In this document: piece after piece, positions 35,401 to 47,879 of the stretch
Layout of the letters: every line of letters starts with the position of its first letter
Position numbering within the stretch: the stretch's first letter is position 1
From: Glandiceps talaboti
Lineage: Eukaryota; Hemichordata; Enteropneusta; Spengelidae
Assembly: GCF_964340395.1 (NCBI RefSeq)
Contig: NC_135552.1
Span: 19,219,681-19,283,680 of the forward strand
Reading direction: 5' to 3'
Length of the DNA: 64,000 nt
Notes under the pieces: model-generated
The model's database searches: none
Told to the model about the DNA's origin: nothing
The model's input: the letters and a program-made list of their open reading frames with translations, nothing else
Position numbers and translations under genes: made by a program

Positions 35401-36592
35401 CCATTCACATTGAATTGTTGTCCCTGACACAGTTCACAAAGTTACCAAAGTCATCCAATATAAGCATAGCTCTCAATATTGTTCCAATCATTTAGCAGTA
35501 ACCCTGAACTTTGACTCTGGTAACCCTCCTTATCAAGGAAACTAAATACCTTTACATAATCAAATGGAATTTTGTGTCAGACACAAAAGATACGTCGACT
35601 CTAAACTCCCCATGTACCTGTCATGAATTTAACCATAGACCCTACACACCATTCTGACAGTAATTGTGGGCTTGCCACAGATGCTAACAACAATGAATCA
35701 TTCTACCCAAAACTCTGCAAACATTGTGATATTATTTCAAGTTACACGTGGACATACATTTTGACATACATTTTCTACCATCGATTTCACTAGATGAATA
35801 ATTCCATAACAACTTGTGAACATTTTGTCTCTTACTGTGTCGTGTCTTTACAGCCAATGGCAGTATACAGACCAGTGTGGAGGACACGAGGCAAACTGTT
35901 TACAGAGTATGGTATCTCTATCAGATGTGTCAAGAGTGACCAGACTGCAATGGTAAGCTGATATACTGTAAAATGAAGGTCCTTCAATGTTGAAAGAATG
36001 TAGTTGTGATAAATAGATAAAACTGGAGAGTACACTCCTCATATCTATGTATTAATACATGTGTACCAGAGATTACTTGCACCAGTGCACATGCCTAGTA
36101 GTGGTATTTTCACAGTAGTGCTATACCAAAAATATTATTGCATGCCTGCATGCAAATGATATTCAAAATAATATGCAAATATGCAAAAATCTTTGATAAA
36201 CATTTTGTGATGATAACAGAACTCTATGACGTGTGAGTACCAGTATGGGTACTCTGGGTATATTTGCCTGAGTGTTTACAATGTTTTCTGCTGCACTTTC
36301 ACTTGCTACACTTGGGAAAGTTCAGTTGTGGAGAACACTGCAAATACTCATGCAAATATCTAGAGGATCTAACACAGACACTCCCATGTCATGGGATTCT
36401 GTCATAGTATTATACACTGCATTGTACTATAATCAACTCTTGTAATGAGTGTGTTTTGTCCTTTCTCTTCACAGAATATTGTTCTTCACTACCTTAGCAA
36501 TGGAAGTGTCAAGTTATGTTTTCAATACAAGAAAGAACAGTTTTTTGTACCAGTCATTATGATCTTGAAGGTAATACAATCTTTGCAAGGCA

Positions 36593-36649
<57 letters not shown>

Positions 36650-39600
36650 TGTGTGCGCATATGTACATGTGTTTGTGCATGTGTGTGCTTGATAGGGTGG
36701 GGGATGGTTGGGGGGATACTAACTCTTCATATCAAACATTAAATCAAGGTCTACCCCTAATAGAGGATGACTTCTAATCAACTATTTATAACATCCCTAT
36801 AACTATCGGTAAATCATCAGTATCAAACTTGAAGCATGTATTTCCTGACTGAACTGTGTTCACTGATCCAGAGACAGCCAAAGCCTCTACCTTTGACAAT
36901 AAATGTATGCCATTTGGGCATTACACCATCAATATCAGGACAGAAAATGGTGGAATTTACCCGTTGACAAAATGAAGCAATATTGCCAAACATATATTGA
37001 ATATACTCAATATTTCATATCAAATAACACAAGTTGTATAACTGTTCCATTGTCAGAAAATGTTCATCAGCTTGCTTGATCAATTGATTTACAAATGTTA
37101 TAACACATATTCATATTCATATTCATATTCATATTCATATTCATATTCATATTCATATTCATATTCATATTCATATTCATATTATTGACGAATTCTTCTT
37201 CAAAAAAAGAACATTGCCAAAACAAGGAAACATAAGTACAGTGTCATAGATACATGATTAAACTTTACATGTTACAAACACAGGCAGTTCAACATTTTTT
37301 AGCATTGAGTTTTCGATCTGTCTTGGTCAACGATCCTCATCACAATGTTCTATTGTCGTAAGAGGACTACAAGACAATTTATTGGTGAGGAAATTAATAA
37401 CAGTTACATTACTTTGTGTTTACTTTCTGTAGGGCCTGATTGATACGACAGATCATTATATTTACAGTGAGTTGCTAAAAGGAAGGGAAAGTGATACTTT
37501 CTACAAAGGGTGAGAAAATGAGATATCATAATTATTTCATGTCATCTGGTGAATTCTAGAACAAAATTTATTAATTTTTGAATATGTCTATAGGGTGAAT
37601 GTTTATAGGTGTAAGTCCCCCTGTATGGTCTTCCTGACTCATGCCAAGGTTTAATGTTCATAGGTGTAAGTCCCCCTGTATGGTCTTCCTGACTCATATC
37701 AAGGTTTAATCTTTATAGGTGTAAGTCCCCCTGTATGGTCTTCCTGACTCATATCAAGGTTTAATCTTTATAGGTGTAAGTCCCCCTGTATGGTCTTCCT
37801 GACTCATGTCAAGGATTAATTAAAATAGATGAAATATTAATGTTGAAAATTCCTCCACCAAACAAGTAATATTTCTTTTGTGGCAAATAAAATTACAGTC
37901 TGTAGATTAGATGTACTCCAAAAAAATGACACAAGCTGACTACAAAGACCTCTGTGAAATGACTTAATGCCTCTACATGTAAATAAACACATACACAGTT
38001 TAAACTGCACACTGTTCTCGACATACCTGGACATAAGGTGTATCCATAGTTTTCTTTCTAATTCTCTTTCCAGATATATCCTGAAATCAATAACAAAGTT
38101 TCAATTTGTTCTTTTGACAGGTGTATAAAAGGAATGTTGCGACAGGCTCAAAATCAAGGACTCACTTCCCAAAAGACAATTCTCAGATACCTAGGGGAGA
38201 ATTTTAGGATAAAACTAGGACTTCCTGAGTGGTATACTGACGTCCAGATTGGTAAATTCTTACTGAAGCAGTGTATCTGTATACATCTCAATAATGACAA
38301 TGACAAGTTCAATATCCTTGTGTAAGTGTTACAATGTATCGTGTTGTGTGTGATTTGATTTGATTTGGCAAAAAATATTCAGGAAACCACAAAACAAAAA
38401 CGGAAATAACACTACAGCTTTCACAAACAAACAAATACAGCACGGAATACCTTTGCCGAGGATAACACAAAAAAGTTTAACAACTTATTTCCATTGTGGT
38501 CCTCCCACACCAAACATTACATTGCATAAAAAATGACGAAAAAGCTGTACATGTACATAGCAGACAGAATATACTAAAAAACTGACCCGGCTACTACATA
38601 CGGAGCGAGACCAGCCTACAGTAAATAAACAAACTCACTTTTTTCCAATTCAGACAATTTCTCATATATAAAAGCGTTAACACTTTTCTTAAAAAGTTAC
38701 AAAGAGCTGAGATTACGAATACACGAAGGTAGACTGTTCCTTAATACTTCATGTAATTGTTCCAGTTTCCTCCTGCTTTCTCAATACTAGGCCACTGGGG
38801 CACTGCTCTTGTAGTGAGCATTCAACAAATTTCCAAATTTATTTGGATGAATAAAGATTATTATTATTATCGTATTTATATTAAAGTGTTAGTTGTGATT
38901 TTTTTTTCAGATTCATGGTAAGGAAGTTGTTTTCCTTCGCAAAAGGAGAATGTGCAGCTGAAAATTTAGACAGTCCCATGAACCAGGAGGTGTTACTTGG
39001 AGGTCATCTATACCTTATGTATTTGAAAGTAAGTTGTCATGGTTGGTTTGGGTTTTAAATGTAAGGTCTGATGGTTGGTTTGGAATTTCTATAGTATTTA
39101 CCTATTTATCACCCTTAATAACAAAATAAATCTTTTCTTTTCAGGAAAAGTTGGAAAGCTGGTTGCTATCATTGAGATTTGCAATTGATAAAATGGCCAC
39201 AAGCAAGGGAGTAACCTTTGAACTTGATTCCTGTAAGTAGTTTTTTATTACCTGGTAATATTTGAATTAAGTTTCAAAATGGTAATATTGGCAGAACAAC
39301 TAAATAAAGTAACACACAAAAACATATTTTCTCTTTTTTTGTTTTCACCACGTCAAGAATTGGGATAGTTTCATTTCAAACTTTCAATTGCTAAGACAAT
39401 TCATTTCATGTACTTTTGGTATTTTTTTATATGAACACTTGTAGATGTCATGAGTTCAGCGTTACGTAAAACAATTGATGTAGCCCGTGCTATGGAGTAC
39501 TTGATAGCAACTGGTAACCTGCAAACAAAAACTGGACTCGGTCTGATGCAGGTATGTTGTCTGTTAACTTTGGTAAATCAGTTTGATGGAATTTATAGTA

Positions 39601-42600
39601 TAATGGTGATATACTTACTAGTTTGTACTAAAATACCAGACTTTGGATGGAAAGTTATGTTTACTATTGACGTAAGATTAGGTGACTGGTGTCATCTCAT
39701 AAATCAGCACTGAAAGGCTGACATCATGGTCAGTTTGACACCTATTAGAACATAGTGAAATTTGATTGGCTGCAACCCAGTCTGGTTGCTTATGTGGGAT
39801 ATTGGGTAGATTAGTACAGTCGTGGTTAAGAAGCCGTGATAGGGCTGAACAACACGACATATCTTACTGTCTAGTATGTTGGTTGTTAAGTTTGATAAAT
39901 CAGTTTTATGGAATTTACGATGTATTGTTTTACAGAGATTCACCCACATATCATGATGACAACTTGTCCTGTTCTTATCATGGTTTCGTGATGTTTTTTT
40001 TTTAGGCGACTGGTTTAACAGTTGTAGCTGACAAGTTGAATTTCTGGAGATATATCTCACATTTTCGCTGTGTTCATAGAGGGGCTTTCTTTTCTGAAAT
40101 GAGAACTACAGCAGTTCGTAAACTCTTGCCTGAAGCATGGGGTAAGTCTGTGAAATAAGAACTGCAACAGTCCGTAAACTCTTGCCTGAAGCATGGGGTA
40201 AGTCTGTGAAATAAGAACTGCAATAGTCCGTAAACTCTTGCCTGAAGCATGGGGTAAGTCTGTGAAATAAGAACTGCAACAGCCCATAAACTCTTGCCTG
40301 AAGCATGGGATAAGTCTGTGAAATAAGAACTGCAACAGTCCGTAAACTCTTGCCTGAAGCATGGGGTAAGTCTGTGAAATGCCAGGTTTTACTAGATTTT
40401 TAAAGGGTAAACCACAGCTACATCATATCTGAAATATCAAAATCACTGGTATTTTTAAACTACTACTGGAATCACAGGCTTCATGGGAAGGTGCTAAAAG
40501 AAGTCTAAATGTATCACTTTCCTGCCATATAAGTTGATAATGTCTGCGGATAATCAGTACACATCTGACTTAGCTTTCAAACCCTTCTACAATGATGTAT
40601 GATGTCAGCTAGACAATTCTTTCTGATTTTTGTATTTGATATTGTTGTGTTTTGTTGTAGGGTTTCTTTGTCCTGTACACACTCCCGATGGTGCACCATG
40701 TGGACTTCTGAATCACATGACTGCTTCCTGTCAGGTGAGTAGATATGTAAACTCTGTTGGTTCTCTGAGTTAGAATATATCACATATCTAAGACTTTTAT
40801 CTTATTTTGTGACTTTGAATTACATAGGTCAGAAATATTAACTTGTAGAACTAATTAATACGATATGTCAGTATTTTCTATACCCCGTAGGGACGATCAC
40901 ACAATGTCACACAAATGCAATAAGTGAACTTTGTTCGATTAAGGGGGGGGGGGGGGAAGTGGTGGTGGTGGTGGGGGGGGGGGGGTCTGGGCATCAATGC
41001 AATTACTGAACTTCATTTTCACACTTCTCACAAATTTCGAAAATTTTCACGCATTCAATGATAACAGGTTCTGTATTTACTACTGAGATGTTGATAAGTT
41101 GATTAAAATTTACATCTAATGTGATGTACAGTGCATGGGTTTCCAATAGTATTTTAATGTGTCTACCATCATGTTATGACATTGCACTGATTATAATGGT
41201 GTGACTGCTACAATTTTCACCATGGTTTACATCATATATAAATGTATCGATGTCACACTTGTGAACTTTCATTTATGGGGAGGGGGAGGGGGGTTTGTCC
41301 TAAATGAAGTCTGTTTATTGAGCTTGTGTGACATTGTGTGATCGGCCCTAACAAGTCATAACTCAGTATTTCAAGTCAATAACTGCAAACCATCAACCAG
41401 TCATACTTCACATCATGGTAAACAAATTGTTAAACTTCATATTTTGTGCACAGGTCGTAAATCATCAACCAGCTATAGTACAGCTACCTAGATTACTGTG
41501 TAGTTTTGGCATGACACCATTAGACAGCCCACCCCCAACTAACTATGCAGACTGTTATGAAGTACTTCTAGATGGATGTGTACTAGGACGAGTTGCCATG
41601 GACTCTGCATCAGACTTTGTCAACAAAATGAGAGTACTGAAAGTTAGAGGCAAACAACAGGTTAGTGTCATAATAGTATTATCACTATATGCTTATACAT
41701 TGTCAAATCTGTTACTTACAGATCATGAGACATTCTCACAATATCACTATCTTGTGTTTATTAATCTCTCGGCAGTTTCTCTGTTCTGACATACATGGCC
41801 AATTTCTCTGTTCTGACATAGATAGACAGTTTCTCTGTTCTGACATAGGTGGCCAATTTCTCTGTCCTGACACAGATGGGCAGTTTCTCTGTTCTGACAT
41901 AGGTGGCCAATTTCTCTGTTCTGACATAGATGGGCAGTTTCTCTGTTCTGACATAGGTGGCCAATTTCTCTGTCCTGACACAGATGGGCAGTTTCTCTGT
42001 TCTGACATAGGTGGCCAATTTCTCTGTTCTGACATAGGTGGCCAATTTCTCTGTTCTGACATAGATGGGCAGTTTCTCTGTTCTGACATAGGTGGCCAAT
42101 TTCTCTGTTCTGACATAGATGGGCAGTTTCTCTGTTCTGACATAGATTGGCAGTTTCTCTGTTCTGACATAGATTGGCAGTTTCTCTGTCCTGACACAGA
42201 TGGGCAGTTTCTCTGTTCTGAGCTATGCAGGCAGTTTCTCTGTCCTGACATACATGTATCACTTACCAGTACTTCATGAGTTTCCATGTCTGTAATGTCA
42301 CTAGTATATGAATTGGTCAGAAACATTTTAACCTGTAATCTTTTTGGTTATAGGTTCCTTCTCTGATGGAAATTGTACTGGTTCCAATGACAGGTAAAGC
42401 TAGCCAGTATCCAGGAATCTATCTATTTACAACTGTAGCCAGGATGATGAGGCCTGTGGTTAACCTAGTCACCAACACCCAGGAAATGATTGGTACATTT
42501 GAACAGGTAGGCATAGCAACCAGTAACTTAAGAAATAGTTGATATTAATCATTTATAATCAGTACCTAGTAAATGATTTAGGCATTTGAGAAGGATGCAA

Positions 42601-43351
42601 AATTGAAAGTCATTTAAATTGTGTGTTATTAGCCCCCAACGGACACTGTCTGGAGGGGGCTATTACATTGGGTTCCATATGTCTATGCTTTTACCCTCAT
42701 ATCTCTGGCATGCACCAACTGATTTCAACCAAACCTGGCACGAAAGTAAAATGCTATGTGACACATATGGACATCGTCTTTTTTGCAATTGAATCAAATA
42801 TGGCCGAATGGCTTTTATATTTGTGTAATTACAGTGGTTTGAGTGTTTGCTATAGAACAAATGACGTAATATCTCAGTCCAAGATTTGATTGATTTGCAG
42901 GTATACATGAATATTGCAGTCATACCTGAGGAAATCAATGAAGGTGTAAGTAAATAACATATTTGGTATTTTTACAGCAATAATGAATTAACATTGAAAT
43001 TTTAACTAAACTCTACATAACGTTGACATTTTGTGAAAGCAAAACTGAAGATATAATCCACTTTTATTTTTTGCTTGAATTGTAAATTATGTACTAACTA
43101 GGTATGATAACTAAGATTTTTTACTATGTTGTTCTTTATTTGTATTTTAGTTGACAACTCATGTTGAACTCAGTGAGACAACTTTATTGAGTACCGTAGC
43201 AAGTCTCACACCATTTTCTGACTTCAATCAAAGTCCAAGAAATATGTACCAATGTCAGGTTTGTAAAACATAGATATAATGAAGTAAAAAGTAGATGTGT
43301 ATCTCTCTGATCAGATGTTTGACTGGTTGATTTTTGACGACTAAATGTATC

Positions 43352-43391
<40 letters not shown>

Positions 43392-46300
43392 ACAATACCA
43401 TGGGTCATTCTAATAGTCAGGACAACTACTAGTTATTATTCTGTGCCTTCGACTCTAGCGACAAACATTGTTATGTCATTTGACTTTCCTTTCCTTTTCC
43501 TGAACTTAGAAAAATATTTGGGACTAATTATTCTAATTATTGTAAATAGCCCTGTTGACACTGCAAAGTGTTATATTACAATTAGTAACACTGAAATAAA
43601 GCACTTTCTCTATGTGCTGCACTCATTTATAGCATTCATATCAAGTGTAAAAGTATACTGTTTCAATTGGTTTATTTACAAGCCTAGCATGTGGCCTTTC
43701 TAATGTGGTCAATTAGCAAATGAAATAGTATACTTTTACACTTGATATGGATGCTATAAATGATTGTGGTACATACAGAAAATGCTTTACTTTGGTGTTA
43801 TGGGTTGTATATGGTATTCTTGCCTCTTTTAGAATACCTTCATACCCATTTAGACAATAGATCAGAATTAAAGTGTTCAAAGTCCAAATACAAGAAAGTC
43901 TAAAATGATTTGTTTGTATCAACTTCTGTTACAGATGGGAAAACAAACCATGGGAATGCCATCTCATACACTTCAATTTAGGACAGATAATAAACTGTAC
44001 CGACTTCAAACACCACAAAGTCCAATAGTTAGACCATCAGCATATGATAAATACAATCTAGATAACTTTCCCCTTGGAACAAATGCAGTCGTAGCTGTGA
44101 TTTCATATACAGTAAGTACCCCTTATCTGCTTCATTATTTGTACACATGTGACTACCGAGGATAGGTGTGCTTTTCCACCGATGATATATTATATAGGGG
44201 TATGATATGGAGATGATAGCACATATATGATTTCAATCCATCCGTGGTATATAGGGTATGATATGGAAGAGTATAACACATGTGATTTCAATCCACCCAT
44301 GGTATATAGGGGTATGATATGGAAGACGATAACACATGTATGATTTCAATCCACCCATGGTATATAGGGGTATGATATGGAAGGCGATAACACATGTATG
44401 ATTTCACTCTATCCATGGTATATAGGGGTATGATATGGAAGACGCTATGATTCTTAACAAGTCGTCCTATGAAAGAGGGTTTGCTCATGGCACTATTTAC
44501 AAAACTGAAGAAATAAATTTGAAGAAATTAAGTGGTAACAAAAACAGTAAACAAGTGACACTAGTCTTTGGTAAGTTATCTTAAAGTTTCCATAGTTACA
44601 GGACTTTTTATATATTGTCGTGATCTTTGGATGAACATGTTATAACAAGAGTCCTATGGTGATGAATGAGTGCTAACGTGATCACTCAGTGTACTAGTAT
44701 TTGTATTCACACTTGCTGGCTATGTAGTCTGTTGCACTTTCACTTCCTGCGCTCATGAAAATGTAACTTGGGAGATCACGGAATCTTATGCAGAAGCAAA
44801 TATGCCATGTTGTTCACATATATGGTGGGTTTTTATCACATCCTGTGCTGAAATGTAATAGCTATAACAGGTATAATTTCATTTCACACTCATGTATTTT
44901 GTTCATTTGAAATGATAAATACACACTGTTGACAATAATTAGTATAACAAGAGTCGGGTATTCATAAATGTATGAGTTATTTTTTCAATACATACGATAC
45001 ATAGTGTATGTGACTCACATCTTATTTGACAATCACAAAGTATTACAATGTATAAGAGAGTTGTATGTTGTTACAAACATCTTCCAAATTTTGATTCAAT
45101 TCAGGTTGTTTACCAGATGATAAAAAGGCAGCTGGCTCTCTTGACATGGACGGCTTCCCAGCTGTGGGTTCAAGAATTAAACCTAGAGGTGTTCTATGTG
45201 GGTAAGTACTATGTAAACAACTCAGTTGTAGAGTGAAAGCAATAGATGAAATAAATATACACATCATGAAGTGAATCATGCTATAAGTTATTGAAAACGA
45301 TGGTAATTATGAAAATAAAATAAAAAAACACAATTGTGTGTCTGTTTATTATTTTGATGGCATAGAACAAATAAAGAGGAACATAGCTTTTGTGTTAAAG
45401 AATATGAGTATCCAATCACATGTCGTCGCCCATCATAGGTAAGGTCAGGTCAGGTCAATTCCCATGCTGCCCCAGTTTAGCGTCATCTTGTTTGGTGCCA
45501 CTGATTGGTTCAAGAGGTGTCTATCACTGTACTACTACTCAAGTTTTAACAGAACTGACTTCGTGATATTATGTTATATTACCCCCACTATCTATCATGG
45601 ATAAAGTTCACAGATCAGGTTTTCATACACTTCACTATTACTGTAATCAAAATCAAAACTTACTTAATATTCAACTTTAGATTTTAGAAAAAAATTTAGA
45701 TTAAAAAAAGAAATTCCCAAAATAGAAGAGTCAAAATAACAAAGTATAAAATTGTCTGTGTTTGTGTTCTTTAGTTATATTAATGTTGAAACAAGAGAAG
45801 CAAAAACAGTTATTTTCAAACACCATGAAGAAGCTGTAGTTGACAATGTCAAACTGTGTGGTGAAGATCTCGGAAATGAAGTCTGTCAGAAAGCATATAT
45901 TACGCTACGTATCCAGGTGAGTAATGAATTATATACCATGTTACCCCTGACAACCCAACTCTATGACATGGTTTGAATGTGAGTGTATATGTGATAATAA
46001 GAGGTGGAGATGCAGTTTTTTTTAATGAATGTCATGAAGTCATCACCACAAAAGGAGCCATGGTGTTAGTAGGAAATGTAACTCAGTACTAACACACCTG
46101 TGTAGTAGAATGTCTTTTATGATTCAATCAGGAGGAGTTAGCTGTGACTTCATAGTGTTTAATTGGCTATGACATTTATTGACTCCAATGAGCAGCATCT
46201 GAAGGAGCTAATAAAATCCGAATGTCTGATGTATAAAATGTCTGTATTCATATTTTAATTATTCTCCATATAAAAGTGTCACCACTTTCTGTTTCAGAGG

Positions 46301-47784
46301 AATCCTACAATTGGAGATAAGTTTTCAAGTCGACATGGACAGAAAGGAGTATGCAGTCAACTGTGGCCAACTGAAAATATGCCATTTACAGAGAGTGGAA
46401 TGACACCTGACATCCTATTTAACCCTCACGGCTTCCCTTCAAGAATGACAATAGGTATTATCAATTTAATGGGAGTGTACACATACAGACAGTTATAGAA
46501 ACCTTAGAAATTATTCTGTGATTTTGAGTTCATTTTTGAGAAATAAACAAGAAATGAAATCATGAATTTTTTTAACTTTTCAAACTAACGACAACTTTGG
46601 TTGTCAAATGTACTGTTTTACAGCCCATAACACCAAAGTAAAGTGTTTTCTGTATATACCACAGTCATTTATAGCATCCATATCAAGTGTAAAAGTATAC
46701 TGTTTCATTTGCTAATTGACCACATTAGAAAGGCCACTTGCTAGGCTTGTAAATAAACCAATTGAAACAGTATACTTTTACACTTGATATGGATGCTATG
46801 AACGAGTATAGCACTTAGAGAAAGTGCTTTACTTCAGTGTTACTAATAACATATGGTTGAAAGTGGGAGGATAAATTTATAACTTGTATTTCTTTGTCTG
46901 TAGGTATGATGATTGAAAGTATGGCAGGCAAGGCTGGAGCTTCACATGGTCTGTGTCATGATGCTACTCCATTTATGTTTTCAGAAGATAATCCTGCTAT
47001 TAATTACTTTGGACAATTACTCAAACAAGGTACAAACCTTACACACCTTTTTGTTCGGTTAGTGCAGAGTTCAAAAAACATATTAGCTCAAAGGCAGTTT
47101 CTGTTTGAGATACCACAACCACAATCCCCCTATCTGACAAGGACACTATGCCATAACCATTTATCTGGGTCAAGTACTGTACATAATGATTTCCTTACCA
47201 GTGGTACAGGTAACAGACAGAAATATACTATAAATAAGACTGGTGCCTCTGGTTGACAAGTAATATAATTAACTCAAAGTATAAAAAAATTCTTTAACCC
47301 TAGTTCTGCTTGACCCAAGTTCATTATTTAATCACCATGATGTACATGTCTCACTATCAAAGATGTGTTAGGTTAATGTCATAGTTGTTTTAGGGTCTAT
47401 GGTCATAGTAATAAATGTTGTGTTCAACTTTCAGCGGGATACAATTACTATGGTAACGAACGCATGTACAGTGGTACAGACGGGAGAGAGTTAGAGGCAG
47501 ACATCTTTGTTGGTGTTGTATACTATCAAAGACTTAGGCATATGGTGGAAGATAAATTCCAGGTACAGTAAGTTAGGGAGTTGGAATACTGTTGTACGGC
47601 TGTACGGCTTTTGTTAAGTAGAGTTGGGATGCAAGGATTACGTGTAGACCTAATAAAATATTGGGGCAATAGTTTGAATAATTCCTAGATCCTGTGCAGT
47701 CGAGCAGTTATAGAAATATATATTGTCAGTGGTACTACAATTGTTTTTTATCCTACCTGTCATTGTATGTATGTATGTATGTAT

Positions 47785-47879
<95 letters not shown>

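Noticed and set aside
37285-37370. Possible POLR1B exon after an acceptor-like tract
   Set aside because: The peptide ([10 protein letters not shown]...) does not fit the family at this point, and the exon at 37433-37509 joins exon 7 and exon 9 in phase with conserved residues.
41689-42326. Long overlapping open frames on both strands
   Set aside because: They are generated by the 27-bp minisatellite inside POLR1B intron 15 and encode only a 9-residue period.
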